A DNA stretch of 64,000 nt from Azotobacter bryophylli (GCF_042643485.1 NZ_JBHRSJ010000035.1:343887-407886), one strand, 5' to 3'; positions 22,472 to 32,064 are shown, counted from the first letter of the stretch. Numbers and translations are program-made. Notes: generated by a model from the letters alone, not told the origin.

Positions 22472-23083
22472 ATGACCGCCCCCACCTTCGACCTGACCAT
22501 TACCAAGGGTAAGACCCTGGCGCAGTCGTTCGGCTACCACGACGAGCAGCTGGTCTACCGCGACATCACTGCCATGCCGAGCAAGGCCCCGGTGCGCCTG
22601 ACCGTAACCGGCCACGGCGTGCCGGACAATTGGGCCGTGCGCATCGAGCGCACACGCGCGCCGGCCGAGCTCAACACGCCCGAGGGCGAATACTGGACGC
22701 CCCTCGTCGTTGACGCCGATACCTTGGAGTTCGACCAGCTGGACATGGTGGGCGCCAGGGCTTTCGCGCCGCCGGGCGTGTTGGTCTATCCCAGGCCTGC
22801 CGATCTGGAGGGCTGGAAGGCCCGCATGCAGATCCGCGACCGCATCGGCGGCGCTGTCCTGCTGTCGTTCAGCTCCGACCCGGCCGACCAGGCGGATGGC
22901 ACGATCGAGGTGGACGTGGCCAACAGCGCCTTTGTCATCGGCCTGGATGCGGGCCAGACGGCGGCGATCGCCTGGAGCAGCGGCACCTACGATCTGGAGG
23001 CCATTCGGCCCGATGGCGCCGTGGTCGCCGTGATCGGCCCGAGCCGGGTGGTGATCGCCCCGGAGGTGACGGTATGGGCCTGA
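22472..23083 (+). CDS. Virion appendage protein, tail-fibre cluster
   Basis: A 203-residue beta-rich protein beginning FDLTITKGKTLAQSFGYHD, a start often seen in small phage appendage and baseplate-like proteins, with repeated strands in the middle (PVRLTVTGHGVPDNWAVRIE). First gene after late element 2 and overlapping the next gene by 10 bp. Structural role inferred from position between lysis and tail-fibre genes. Confidence 0.65.
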   Translation: MTAPTFDLTITKGKTLAQSFGYHDEQLVYRDITAMPSKAPVRLTVTGHGVPDNWAVRIERTRAPAELNTPEGEYWTPLVVDADTLEFDQLDMVGARAFAPPGVLVYPRPADLEGWKARMQIRDRIGGAVLLSFSSDPADQADGTIEVDVANSAFVIGLDAGQTAAIAWSSGTYDLEAIRPDGAVVAVIGPSRVVIAPEVTVWA

Positions 23084-23523
23084 TCGTCATCCAGCGCAGC
23101 GGCGGCGTCATCGTCGGTAGCGGCGGCCTCCGTGGCCGGTCGGGCGGCGTCGAGTCGGTGAACGGCCAGACGGGCGCCGTCGTGCTCAAGGCCGCCGACG
23201 TGGGCGCTGATCCCGCGGGCACCGCCGCGGGCCTCGTTGAGGCGCTGGCCGGGACTGTCGCCAGCCAGGGCCAAGCCATCGCCGCCCTGCAGCAGGCGCT
23301 CACCGCACAGGCCCAGCAGCTCGCCGCCCTGCAGCAATCCGACGCCTCGCAGAACACCAAGCTCGCCAGCCAGGCCGATTCGATCGCCTCGCTGTCGTCT
23401 CGCGTCGCCGCCCTGGAGCAGGGGACTACCCCGTCTGTTCCCGCCAATGCCCTGACCGATGCCAGCGGCAACCTTCTCACCGATGGCACCAATCAAGTTC
23501 TAACCACTGGAGCAGCAACATGA
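23074..23523 (+). CDS. Tail-fibre adaptor with coiled coil
   Basis: A 149-residue protein: glycine-rich start, the fibre motif VNGQTGAVVLKAADVGA (about 29-45), a trimeric-type coiled coil at about 65-120 (AALQQALTAQAQQLAALQQ) and a short C-terminal DASGNLLTDGTNQVLTTG. It overlaps the next gene by 4 bp. Probably the shaft or neck of the receptor-binding fibre. Confidence 0.75.
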   Translation: MGLIVIQRSGGVIVGSGGLRGRSGGVESVNGQTGAVVLKAADVGADPAGTAAGLVEALAGTVASQGQAIAALQQALTAQAQQLAALQQSDASQNTKLASQADSIASLSSRVAALEQGTTPSVPANALTDASGNLLTDGTNQVLTTGAAT

Positions 23524-25436
23524 CCGTCCAGCACATCGTACAGGGAGCAGGCGCGCCCACCTCTGTGCCCCCCAGCCTCACCGCCCATTACACCGACACC
23601 GAGAGCGGCGACCAGTACATGGCGAAGGGGACCGCCTCCGCCGCCGATTGGGTGCTGGTGGAGAAGGGCGGCGCCGGAGCGGCGGCCGTCAAGGCGCACG
23701 AGCAGACCTACAACCACGCGGATTTCGTCACCACCCAGGCCATGACCCAGGCCCTAGCGACGAAGGTGAACGCCGTAGACGGCAAGGGCCTGTCGACCAA
23801 CGACTTCACCACTGCCGAGAAAACCAAGCTCGCCGGCCTGGAGAGCAGCCGCTTCAAGGGGACGTTCGTTGACCTGGCATCCCTGCAGGCCGGCGTGGCC
23901 TCGCCGATCGCAGGCGACTATGCGGACGTGGATGCTGGTGCCGGCGCCGACGTGATGCGCTACCTATGGGACGCCAGCGATGCGGCCTGGAAGCCGCAGG
24001 CCAGCGCGACCAGCCTCACTGCCGCCCAGGTCAAGGCGCTGTACGAGGCGAACGCGGATACCAATCCCTTCACCGATGCCGAGAAGACCAAGCTGGCGGC
24101 CATTGCCGAGGGCGGCAGCAGTGGCGGCGGCGGGGGAAACAGTGCGGTGGCCACCTCGACTGCGACCGCCGTGAGCCTGACCAGCAGCCATGACAGCAGC
24201 TATCTGGTATCCGAGACGGCGGACCCGGCGGTGCTGACCATCGCTGACCAGGCGACGGGCGGCTGGGCTGCTAATGCCGAGCTGGAGATCGAGCAGGCCG
24301 GTGCGGGCGCGGTCAAGTTCGCCGCGGGCAGTGGCGTGACGCTGCGCCTGCCCGGGGACTGCGACCCACGGATCGCGGAACGCTACGGGGTGGCCAAGCT
24401 CAAGCGCATCGCCGAGAACATCTGGACGCTCTCCGGCCGGCTGGCCGATTACAGCCTGCCGAGCGCCCTGTACGTCGGCGTCGGCGCTTCCCCGTATCTG
24501 CGGGCGTTCAGCCCGAGCGACTGGAGCGAGATCGTGCTGCCGGCGCTGGTGAGCACGAAGGTGCTCAAGATCGCAGTGAGCCCTGATCGGACGATGATTG
24601 CGCTGGCCCGCGAGAGCGCATCCGGCCCTCTGACCCACGTCCTATCCGTATTCCGGGTGAAGGGGTGGAAACTGCTGGCTGAGTGGGCAGGCAACGGAGA
24701 CGAAATGATCACTGACGTGGCGTTCAGCCCGAACAGTGGGCGGCTGTACGTCATTCATTCGGCCAGCCCGTACCTAACGGTATTTGATACCGCGTCCTGG
24801 GCGGCAACGGGAGGACCTGCGCTATCGGCGGCGCCAACTGCTATTGCCGTGAACCCGGCTGGAAATACCGTCGTCCTTGATATCGCTGAAACCCCGTACC
24901 TCGCGATCTATGACACGGCTACCTGGGCGGCCAAGCCGGCGGTGGACACGGCACTGCCTGGGTACGCCAACGCGATCGCCTTCGATCCGCACGATGAAAT
25001 GTTCTCTGTAGCACACGGCGGGGCCCCGTACCTGTCGACCTACGCGCTGGACCCCAACTCGGGCGTGTACAAGTCCATGCCGTTCGCTACGCTGCCAGCG
25101 TCCAATGCGGTGGCGGTCGCGTACAGCCCGAACGGGGAGCTGGTGGCGGTGTCGGTGGCCTCGGCGCCGTACCTGCTGATCTACAACAACCTCACCGGCG
25201 ACAAGCTCGCTGGCCCGGCTGCACTCCCGACCTATCCATACTCCAGGCTATCGTTCAGCCAGGATGGCAAAGTCCTGACGCTCTCCGACCCTAACATGAC
25301 GCCGAGCGTGTTGAGCTACAACGTCTCCGACTGGAGCAAGCGCGCGGACGCCACCATTGCGGCGATCAGCGGCGGCCAGTGCGCCACCTTCAGCCAGGAC
25401 GTGGCCGTGACCGTGACCCCGTTCCCGTCATCGTAG
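23520..25436 (+). CDS. Tail fibre with C-terminal beta-propeller
   Basis: A 638-residue protein. The N-terminal part has typical fibre segments (DGKGLSTNDFTTAEKTKLAG and again FTDAEKTKLAAIAEG), then a GSSGGGGG linker near 205. From about residue 310 it carries six or seven repeats of a YVTN/WD-like beta-propeller, each with a xPYL.(V/I)(F/Y)D..SW signature (ASPYLRAFSPSDW, ASPYLTVFDTASW, TPYLAIYDTATW, APYLSTYALD, APYLLIYNNLTG). The propeller is the likely receptor-binding head. It ends the cluster before a terminator. Confidence 0.82.
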   Translation: MTVQHIVQGAGAPTSVPPSLTAHYTDTESGDQYMAKGTASAADWVLVEKGGAGAAAVKAHEQTYNHADFVTTQAMTQALATKVNAVDGKGLSTNDFTTAEKTKLAGLESSRFKGTFVDLASLQAGVASPIAGDYADVDAGAGADVMRYLWDASDAAWKPQASATSLTAAQVKALYEANADTNPFTDAEKTKLAAIAEGGSSGGGGGNSAVATSTATAVSLTSSHDSSYLVSETADPAVLTIADQATGGWAANAELEIEQAGAGAVKFAAGSGVTLRLPGDCDPRIAERYGVAKLKRIAENIWTLSGRLADYSLPSALYVGVGASPYLRAFSPSDWSEIVLPALVSTKVLKIAVSPDRTMIALARESASGPLTHVLSVFRVKGWKLLAEWAGNGDEMITDVAFSPNSGRLYVIHSASPYLTVFDTASWAATGGPALSAAPTAIAVNPAGNTVVLDIAETPYLAIYDTATWAAKPAVDTALPGYANAIAFDPHDEMFSVAHGGAPYLSTYALDPNSGVYKSMPFATLPASNAVAVAYSPNGELVAVSVASAPYLLIYNNLTGDKLAGPAALPTYPYSRLSFSQDGKVLTLSDPNMTPSVLSYNVSDWSKRADATIAAISGGQCATFSQDVAVTVTPFPSS

Positions 25437-25455
25437 GGGACAAGGACCGTTCAAG

Positions 25456-25478
25456 AGCCCGCCGCGTGCGGGCTTTTT
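25456..25478 (+). terminator. Terminator after the tail-fibre gene
   Basis: AGCCCGC (25456-25462) pairs with GCGGGCT (25468-25474), loop CGCGT, followed by TTTTT. It separates the tail-fibre unit from late element 3, only 13 bp further on. Confidence 0.9.
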
Positions 25479-25491
25479 CATGTCTACTGCC

Positions 25492-25545
25492 TTGACCAGG
25501 CCAGGCAGTCACATAGGTTCCGGCGCATCCCAACCAAGGAGCGCC
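25492..25545 (+). promoter_or_regulatory. Late promoter-like element 3 with adjacent dyad (packaging genes)
   Basis: TTGACC (25492-25497), 16-bp spacer, TAGGTT (25514-25519), with GGCAGTCACATAGGTTC. Directly after it GGCGC-A-TCC pairs with GGA-GCGCC (25522-25545), enclosing the AAGGAG of the gene at 25549. Confidence 0.75.
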
Positions 25546-25548
25546 ACC

Positions 25549-26352
25549 ATGATTCACCCCACCCCCGGCCGCATTGTCTGGTTCCACCCCAACGGCATTA
25601 CCCTGCCGCCGAACTTTGCCTACTCGGATTCCGAGCAGCCGCTGGCTGCAACGATCGCCTACGTTCACAGCGATCGGATGGTCAATTTGTTTGTGATCGA
25701 CCAGAACGGCATGGGCTACTCCCTGACCAGTGTCACCCTGCTGCAGGATGACGATGCGACTCCCGGTGCCGGTTCCTATGCCGAATGGATGCCCTACCAG
25801 AAAGGGCAGGCCGCCAAGTCCAATACCATCGACCAGAACGCCATGGACGAGGCGTGCAGACTGGCCTTTAGTGCCAAGGAGCTCTTCCTTGCCAACGATT
25901 CTGACGGCGGTGCTAAGCGCCTGGCCGGCCTGATGATCCAGCGGGCCGAGCAACTGCTGGGCGGCGCTGCAGGTGAACAGCCCGCGGCAGGAGGTCTGCC
26001 GGCCATCAAGGCTAGCGCGAAACTGTGCTCTGGCGAATGCTCGCCCGGCCCGCAAACTGACAGTGCCAGTCCAACTGTAACCCTCGAGCAAATCGAGAAC
26101 CTGATTGTCTCGGCGCAGTACCACGTCATTCCCGGGACCACGGTTACCGTCTGCTGCCTGGAGCTGCGCAACGGCTTCAACGTGATCGGCGAGTCGGCCT
26201 GTGCCAGCCTCGACAACTTCAATGCGGAAAAAGGGCGCACCTATGCCCGAGAGAAGGCTATCGAGAAAATTTGGCCGCTGGAGGGATATCTACTCAAGCA
26301 GCGGATCTATGAGGCCACGCTGGCAGGCCGGCAGGACGTGGGATTGCAGTAA
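25549..26352 (+). CDS. Phage protein with Gp49-like C-terminal domain
   Basis: A 267-residue protein. The N-terminal 85 residues (IHPTPGRIVWFHPNG, FVIDQNGMGYSLTSVTLLQD, WMPYQKGQAAK) are a small beta domain common in phage genes ahead of terminase. The C-terminal part from about residue 180 (VTLEQIENLIVSAQYHVIPG, TVCCLELRNGFNVIGESAC, KIWPLEGYLLKQRI) is the Gp49-like family. Start ATG 25549 follows AAGGAG. Biochemical role of either domain is not established. Confidence 0.78.
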   Translation: MIHPTPGRIVWFHPNGITLPPNFAYSDSEQPLAATIAYVHSDRMVNLFVIDQNGMGYSLTSVTLLQDDDATPGAGSYAEWMPYQKGQAAKSNTIDQNAMDEACRLAFSAKELFLANDSDGGAKRLAGLMIQRAEQLLGGAAGEQPAAGGLPAIKASAKLCSGECSPGPQTDSASPTVTLEQIENLIVSAQYHVIPGTTVTVCCLELRNGFNVIGESACASLDNFNAEKGRTYAREKAIEKIWPLEGYLLKQRIYEATLAGRQDVGLQ

Positions 26353-26354
26353 GC

Positions 26355-26912
26355 ATGGCGGCAGCAACGCAGCGTGGCCTGACGCAGAAGCAAGAGCTCT
26401 TCGCCGAGGCCTATGTCGTGACGGGGAACGCCTCGGAAGCCTACCGGCGTGCGTACAGCACTGCGCGCATGAAGGCCGAGAGCGTCCACACCAATGCGGC
26501 AAGACTGCTAAGCAATGAGCGCGTAGCCGAGCGCATCAGCGAACTGCAGGGGGCGGCGGCTGAGGTCGCCGTTCTCTCTGCGGCCGATGTGCTGCTGGAA
26601 ATCCGACGCCTGGCGCTGAATGACCCGCGTCGCTTGGTGCATCAGGATGGCCGCCTCAAGAAGCTGCACGAGCTGGATGCCGACACGGCCGCCTGTATCT
26701 CCGGCATCGATATCGAGAAGGACGGGACGATCAAGTACCGCTTTTGGGACAAGGGCTCTGCGCTGGAGAAAGCGGCGAAGCACCTGGGCCTGTACGAGCG
26801 GGACAACAAGCAGAAGACCGACCCGCTCGCCAGCCTGCTGGAGCGCGTCTGTAGCAGCAACGGCAACGGCTTTGCCCCGGTAGCGCAAGACCCGGACCAC
26901 GACGAGGACTGA
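26355..26912 (+). CDS. terS: Terminase small subunit
   Basis: A 185-residue protein of the Terminase_2 type: GLTQKQELFAEAYVVTGNAS, EAYRRAYSTARM, SVHTNAARLLSNERVAERI form the N-terminal DNA-binding HTH; DVLLEIRRLALNDPRRLV and KAAKHLGLYERD follow. It recognises the packaging site and hands DNA to the large subunit encoded 2 bp further on. Confidence 0.92.
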   Translation: MAAATQRGLTQKQELFAEAYVVTGNASEAYRRAYSTARMKAESVHTNAARLLSNERVAERISELQGAAAEVAVLSAADVLLEIRRLALNDPRRLVHQDGRLKKLHELDADTAACISGIDIEKDGTIKYRFWDKGSALEKAAKHLGLYERDNKQKTDPLASLLERVCSSNGNGFAPVAQDPDHDED

Positions 26913-26914
26913 GC

Positions 26915-28510
26915 ATGGCCTTGCGTGTGTCGAGCGATATCCCGTTACAGACGATGCCCACCACCGCCGAGGAGCTTGAGCGGTGCCTGGCCGATCCCGA
27001 GTGGCGGCTGTTCTCCGGCTGCCTCTACAAGATCATGGTCAAGGGGGACGATGACGACGAAGAGGCCGAGGCCATGGTGATGCCGTTCCAGCCCAACCGG
27101 GCGCAGCGGCGATTCATCAAGCGCCTCTGGCATCGCAACCTGATCCTCAAGGCCCGGCAGCTGGGATTCACTACCCTGATCGCCATTCTGTGGCTGGATC
27201 ATGCCCTGTTCAACGCCAACCAGCGCTGCGGGATCATCGCCCAGGACCGCGAGGCCGTGGAGGCGATCTTCCGCGACAAGGTGCGGTTCGCCTACGACAA
27301 CCTGCCCGATGAGATCCGCGAGCGCTTCCCGCTGGCCCGAGACAGTGCCCGGGAACTGCTGTTCGCCCACAACAACAGCTCCGTGCGCGTGGCGACGTCC
27401 CTGCGCTCGGGCACGATTCACCGTCTGCACGTCTCCGAATACGGAAAGATTTGTGCCAAGTACCCGGATAAGGCGGCCGAGGTCCAGACCGGCTCAATCC
27501 CGGCGGTACCCACCAACGGCGTTCTCGTCATCGAGAGCACCGCCGAAGGGCGGGAGGGCGAGTTCTTCGAAATGGTGCAGCAGGCCGAGGCCAAGTACCA
27601 GAGCAAGCAGGAGCTCACGCCGAAGGACTACCGCTTTCACTTCTACCCCTGGTGGGAGGAACCCAAATACCGCCTGCCGGCCGGTTCCGTCCCGATATCC
27701 ATCGATGAGCACGAATACTTCGACCGGATCGAGGGGGTGATGGAGTGCACCATCGGTCCCGAGCAGCGCGCCTGGTACATCGCAACCCGCAATGCCGACT
27801 TCACCGGCAAGGAAGAGCGCATGTGGCAGGAGTACCCGAGCACGCCGGCCGAGGCCTTCCAGATCAGCACCGAGGGCAACTACTACGCCAAGGACATGCC
27901 GGCCATGCGCAAACGTGGCGGCATTACCCGCGTCCCCGTGCTGGATCTGCCGGTCAACACCTTTTGGGACATCGGAAACTCGGATGGTTGCGCCATCTGG
28001 TTTCATCAGGATCTGCGCGGCGAGGATCGATTCATCGACTACTACGAGGCCCATGGCGAGGATCTGCGTCACTACGTTGCCCAGCTGCAGGCCCGCGGCT
28101 ATGTGTTCGGTACCCACTTCCTTCCACACGATGCCAACCACAAGCGCCTGGGCGACTACAACCGCAGCACCATGGAAATGCTCCAGATCCTGATGCCCGG
28201 GCAGCGCTTCATCATCGTGCCCCTGGTCACTGAACTGATGACGGGGATTCATGCCACCCGCAAGCACATGAAGGGCTGCTACATCGACGAGGCCAACTGC
28301 AAGCTGGGTATCCAGCGGCTTGAGGGCTATCGCAAGAAATTCAGTCGGGCAGACCAGCGTTTCATCGACCAGCCCGACAAATCCAACGGCTGCACCGAGG
28401 GCGCCGACTCCTTCCGGCAGTATGCACAGGCCAAAGAGACAGGCCTGCTGTCCAGCTCCGCCTACAGCTACGACTACGACGAAGCCCCGCCACCCGACTG
28501 GCGAGTTTGA
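26915..28510 (+). CDS. terL: Terminase large subunit
   Basis: A 531-residue packaging motor. Walker A-like KARQLGFTT (about 79-87), a Walker B-like HVSEYGKI, coupling motif VIESTAEG, and an RNase-H-type nuclease domain beginning FWDIGNSDG near residue 350. The acidic insertion DDDDEEAEA at about 45 is unusual. It cuts and translocates concatemeric DNA into the prohead through the portal. Confidence 0.95.
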   Translation: MALRVSSDIPLQTMPTTAEELERCLADPEWRLFSGCLYKIMVKGDDDDEEAEAMVMPFQPNRAQRRFIKRLWHRNLILKARQLGFTTLIAILWLDHALFNANQRCGIIAQDREAVEAIFRDKVRFAYDNLPDEIRERFPLARDSARELLFAHNNSSVRVATSLRSGTIHRLHVSEYGKICAKYPDKAAEVQTGSIPAVPTNGVLVIESTAEGREGEFFEMVQQAEAKYQSKQELTPKDYRFHFYPWWEEPKYRLPAGSVPISIDEHEYFDRIEGVMECTIGPEQRAWYIATRNADFTGKEERMWQEYPSTPAEAFQISTEGNYYAKDMPAMRKRGGITRVPVLDLPVNTFWDIGNSDGCAIWFHQDLRGEDRFIDYYEAHGEDLRHYVAQLQARGYVFGTHFLPHDANHKRLGDYNRSTMEMLQILMPGQRFIIVPLVTELMTGIHATRKHMKGCYIDEANCKLGIQRLEGYRKKFSRADQRFIDQPDKSNGCTEGADSFRQYAQAKETGLLSSSAYSYDYDEAPPPDWRV

Positions 28511-28518
28511 GGACCATC

Positions 28519-30807
28519 ATGGACGCCATGACTAGCACGCAACCCAGTACCGGCCAGGCTGACGAACTGGCCTTGACCGTCGATGAATACGCCGAATTCA
28601 TGCGGGAGATCGAGGAACAGCCCAAGTGGCGGCACACCGCCGACAAGGAGATGGAGTACGCGGACGGCAACCAGCTCGATTCCGAGCTGTTGAAGCGGCA
28701 GCAGGCGCTCGGCATTCCGCCGGCCGTGGAGGATCTGATCGGCCCGGCCCTGCTGTCGATCCAGGGCTATGAAGCCACCATCCGTACCGACTGGCGCGTG
28801 ACCCCGAGCGGCGGCATCGGCGGGCAGGATGTGGCGGACGCCCTGAACTACAAGCTCAACGAGGCCGAGCGCGAGAGCCGGGCCGATCGCGCATGCTCCG
28901 ATGCGTTCCGCTCGCAGATCGCCGTCGGTATCGGCTGGGTGGAGGTGCGTAAGGAAACCGATCCCTTCAAGTACCCCTATCGCTGCGGGATGATCCATCG
29001 CAACGAGATGCATTGGGACTTCAAGGCCCAGGAGCCGGACCTGTCCGATGCCCGCTGGCTGCGGCGGCAGCGCTGGCTGCCCAAGGAGCGCATTGCCCTG
29101 GTGTTCCCCGAGCACAAGGAGGTGATCGAGGCGATCGGCACTCACGGGCCGAGCTGGTGGGCCGAGCGCGGCATCGAGCTGCTGGACGGCGGCACCTCCA
29201 CTGGCCTGCACAATGCCTGGGCTGATGCCCGCAACTGGACCGTGCAGGAGGACCGCTGGTACAACCCGACCAACAAGGACATCTGCCTGGCCGAGGTCTG
29301 GTACCGGCGCTGGGTGAACGTGCCGGTCCTGCGCAGCCCGGACGGGCGCGTGGTGGAGTACGACGAGAATAATCCGGCCCACAATGCCGCGGTCCTCAGC
29401 GGCAAGGTCGAGGTCTCCCTCGCCGTGGTCGCCCGGGTGCGGCGCAGCTACTGGCTCGGCCCGATCTGCCTGCATGATGGTCCCAGCCCCTACACCCACC
29501 AGCATTTCCCCTATGTGCCGTTCTGGGGCTTCCGCGAGGACACCACCAGCGTGCCCTATGGCTATGTGCGCGGGATGGTCTACCCGCAGGACAGCGTGAA
29601 CAGCGGGATCAGCAAGCTGCGCTGGGGCATGGCAGCGGTCAGGACCGAGCGCACCAAGGGCGCAGTGGCCATGTCGGACGCGCAATTCCGCCGGCAGGTC
29701 GCCCGGGTGGATGCCGATATCGTGCTGGACGCCGCGCACATGGCGCAGCCGGGCGCCCGGTTCGAGGTCAAGCGCGACTTCCAGCTCAACTCCCAGCACT
29801 TCCAGCTGATTCAGGACGGCCGGCAGTCCATCCAGCGGGTGTCGGCGGTGACGTCCGGTTTCATGGGCAAGGAGGGCACGGCCCGCAGCGGTCTGCAGGA
29901 GCAGACTCAGGTGGAGCAGAGCAACCAGAGCCTGGCCCGCATCATGGACAATTTCCGCTTCGCCCGCTCCCTGGTCGGCGAGATGCTGCTGGCGATGATC
30001 GTCGACGAGCTGGGCGAGCAGCAGCACGTCATCGTGATCGAAGGCGACGCCGTGCGCGCCGATCGCACCGTGGTGCTGAACCGGCCCGAGGTGGACCCGC
30101 ATACCAGCATTCCCTACCTGTCCAACGACCTGCAGCGCACCCGCCTGAAGGTCGCGCTGGAGGACGTGCCGAGCACCGCCAGCTACCGTGGCCAGCAGCT
30201 CAACGCCATGAGCGAGGCGGTCAAGTCGTTGCCGCCGCAGTACCAGGCGGCGGTCCTGCCGTTCCTCGTCTCGCTGATGGACGTGCCGTTCAAGAAAGAC
30301 GTGGTGGAGGCGGTGCGCGCTGCAGCCCAGCAGGAGAGCCCGGAGCAGATCCAGCAGCGTATCAACCAGGCCGTGCAGGATGCCCTGGCCAAGGCCGGCA
30401 ACGACCTCAAGGCCCGCGAGCTGGACCTGAAAGAGCGCAAGGCCGAATCGGAGATCCGCAATCTGGACGCCAACACCGTGCAGACCGGCGTGCAGGCCTC
30501 CTACAGCGCCATGCAGGCCGGCGTTCAGGTGGCGCAGATGCCGCAGATTGCGCCGATCGCCGATGCCGTCATGGAGGGGGCCGGCTACCGGGCGCCGAAC
30601 CCGGGGGGCGACGATCCCAACTTCCCGACGCCGGCCGGTCCCCAGCCCGCGGGAAGCGTGCCGGTTGAGGCGTCAGCCGGAGCCCAGCCGGTGGAAGCGC
30701 CGGGCGTGCACCACAACACCAGCCCGGCATTCCCGCCGGTTCCGCAGCATGGCGCCTCGCCCATGCACGGCATCGAGACACCAACCCCCGCTGACAACCT
30801 GCAGTGA
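28519..30807 (+). CDS. Portal protein, P22-like
   Basis: About 762 residues. The frame is open from TTG 28507, but ATG 28519 follows GAGG at a good distance. The body (WRHTADKEMEYADGNQLDSE, GPALLSIQGYEATIRTDWRV, GIGWVEVRKETDPFKYPYRC) matches podovirus P22-type portals, far longer than siphovirus portals. A long C-terminal coiled-coil barrel region (QQESPEQIQQRINQAVQDAL) and a disordered proline-rich tail follow. Twelve copies form the DNA-entry vertex. Confidence 0.9.
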   Translation: MDAMTSTQPSTGQADELALTVDEYAEFMREIEEQPKWRHTADKEMEYADGNQLDSELLKRQQALGIPPAVEDLIGPALLSIQGYEATIRTDWRVTPSGGIGGQDVADALNYKLNEAERESRADRACSDAFRSQIAVGIGWVEVRKETDPFKYPYRCGMIHRNEMHWDFKAQEPDLSDARWLRRQRWLPKERIALVFPEHKEVIEAIGTHGPSWWAERGIELLDGGTSTGLHNAWADARNWTVQEDRWYNPTNKDICLAEVWYRRWVNVPVLRSPDGRVVEYDENNPAHNAAVLSGKVEVSLAVVARVRRSYWLGPICLHDGPSPYTHQHFPYVPFWGFREDTTSVPYGYVRGMVYPQDSVNSGISKLRWGMAAVRTERTKGAVAMSDAQFRRQVARVDADIVLDAAHMAQPGARFEVKRDFQLNSQHFQLIQDGRQSIQRVSAVTSGFMGKEGTARSGLQEQTQVEQSNQSLARIMDNFRFARSLVGEMLLAMIVDELGEQQHVIVIEGDAVRADRTVVLNRPEVDPHTSIPYLSNDLQRTRLKVALEDVPSTASYRGQQLNAMSEAVKSLPPQYQAAVLPFLVSLMDVPFKKDVVEAVRAAAQQESPEQIQQRINQAVQDALAKAGNDLKARELDLKERKAESEIRNLDANTVQTGVQASYSAMQAGVQVAQMPQIAPIADAVMEGAGYRAPNPGGDDPNFPTPAGPQPAGSVPVEASAGAQPVEAPGVHHNTSPAFPPVPQHGASPMHGIETPTPADNLQ

Positions 30808-30810
30808 GAA

Positions 30811-30836
30811 AAGGCCCGCCGAGTGCGGGCTTTTTC
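30811..30836 (+). terminator. Terminator after the portal gene
   Basis: GCCCGC (30814-30819) pairs with GCGGGC (30825-30830), loop CGAGT, then TTTTT. Nearly the same hairpin as at 25456-25478, again just before a late promoter-like element. Confidence 0.88.
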
Positions 30837-30849
30837 ATACCCGGCGCGC

Positions 30850-30877
30850 TTGCGTACCCCCGCCAGTCACATAAGTT
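30850..30877 (+). promoter_or_regulatory. Late promoter-like element 4 (capsid genes)
   Basis: TTGCGT (30850-30855), 16-bp spacer, TAAGTT (30872-30877), with GCCAGTCACATAAGTTC. A longer, less regular dyad (CAGGCA/TGCCTG, about 30890-30917) follows instead of the compact ones at elements 2, 3, 5 and 6. Confidence 0.65.
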
Positions 30878-30982
30878 CGCCACGCATCGGCAGGCAAGGC
30901 GCCCGCCGAATGCCTGGCAGCTGGCCCCTGCTGGGCGTCCATGAACCCCCATGCGGCCACGGCGATATGTGGCGGGATAGGT

Positions 30983-32035
30983 ATGACAACCACAGCAGAG
31001 TTTTTCCAGCAGCACGCACCGGATGGAAACCTGACTCCAGAACAGGCGGCCCAGCTCTTGGAGCTGACCGAATTGGGCGATACCGGAGCCGCCGCAGGCG
31101 GTACCCCGGACACTGGCAGCGCGCCCAGCGCTACCCCTGCTCCCGAGGCTCAGACCCCAGGTGCTGCGCCGACCACCGAGAACCCCTCCACTGACCCAGC
31201 GGGGCAGCCGCCTGCAGCCACGGACCCGGCCAGCGCCGTGATCCTGGCGAAGGACGGCAAGCATACGATTCCCTACGAAAAGCTCATCGAGGCGCGGGAA
31301 GGGGAGAAGCAATGGCGGGACAAGGCCCAAGCGGCACTGCAGGAACTGGACGCCATGAAGGCCCAGGCCCAGCAGCGCGCCGATGCCGGCCAGGCCCCGA
31401 CCCAGGCTGACCAGAACCTTGCCATCGCCGAGCAGGCGATCGACCAGGGTGCAGACCCTGACCTGTTCGGGGACTTCTCCGAAGAGGCGATCGCCAAGGG
31501 GGTGCAGTCCCTGGTGGATCAACGGGTGCAAGCCCTGGTGGACGAGAAGGTGAAAGCGGCCCTGGCCCCACTGCAACAGCAGCAGGAGGCCGATCTGCAA
31601 CGGCAGCAGGCCGCCGCCACCGAGGCGCACTTCCGGGCGATCTACGAGAAGCACCCGGACGCCGACTCCATCGCCGAAAGCCAGGAGCTGGCGAACTGGA
31701 TCAAGGCTCAACCGAGCTTTGCCCAGGCCGGGATCGAGGCCGTTCTGCAGAAAGGCAGCGCGGACGAGGTGATCGAGCTGCTCGATCAGTTCAAGGGAAC
31801 GGCTGGAAAGACTCAACCGGCGGCCGACGACGCAGCAGCGAAGGAAGCCGCCAAGCAAGCCATGGCCAAGGCGCGCGCGCCGGTACCGGGCAGCCTCTCG
31901 GATATCCCGGGCGGCACGGCCGGGCCGGCCTCGCGTGATGAAGCGCTCGCCAAATTGAGCGCCCCGGACATGGCAGACGCAATGGCGAACATGACCCCGG
32001 CTCAGATCGAGGAATTCCTCAACCGGAGCTTGTGA
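30983..32035 (+). CDS. Capsid scaffold protein
   Basis: About 350 residues, acidic and alanine/glutamine-rich, starting MTTTAEFFQQHAPDGNLTPE; an upstream in-frame ATG at 30941 lacks a ribosome-binding site. A disordered P/A/T-rich region (about 38-85) is followed by coiled coil (WRDKAQAALQELDAMKAQAQ, KVKAALAPLQQQQEADLQRQ). Its place between portal and major capsid genes is that of a podovirus scaffold. Confidence 0.8.
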   Translation: MTTTAEFFQQHAPDGNLTPEQAAQLLELTELGDTGAAAGGTPDTGSAPSATPAPEAQTPGAAPTTENPSTDPAGQPPAATDPASAVILAKDGKHTIPYEKLIEAREGEKQWRDKAQAALQELDAMKAQAQQRADAGQAPTQADQNLAIAEQAIDQGADPDLFGDFSEEAIAKGVQSLVDQRVQALVDEKVKAALAPLQQQQEADLQRQQAAATEAHFRAIYEKHPDADSIAESQELANWIKAQPSFAQAGIEAVLQKGSADEVIELLDQFKGTAGKTQPAADDAAAKEAAKQAMAKARAPVPGSLSDIPGGTAGPASRDEALAKLSAPDMADAMANMTPAQIEEFLNRSL

Positions 32036-32064
32036 GCCCATTCCCGACTGATTAGGAGCTGTAG

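Noticed and set aside
22472..25436. Diversity-generating retroelement near the tail-fibre genes, as in Bordetella podoviruses
   Set aside because: No reverse transcriptase gene and no template/variable repeat pair was seen.
30941..30982. Longer start for the scaffold gene at ATG 30941
   Set aside because: No Shine-Dalgarno sequence, and the extra 14 residues do not look like scaffold sequence; ATG 30983 is preferred.
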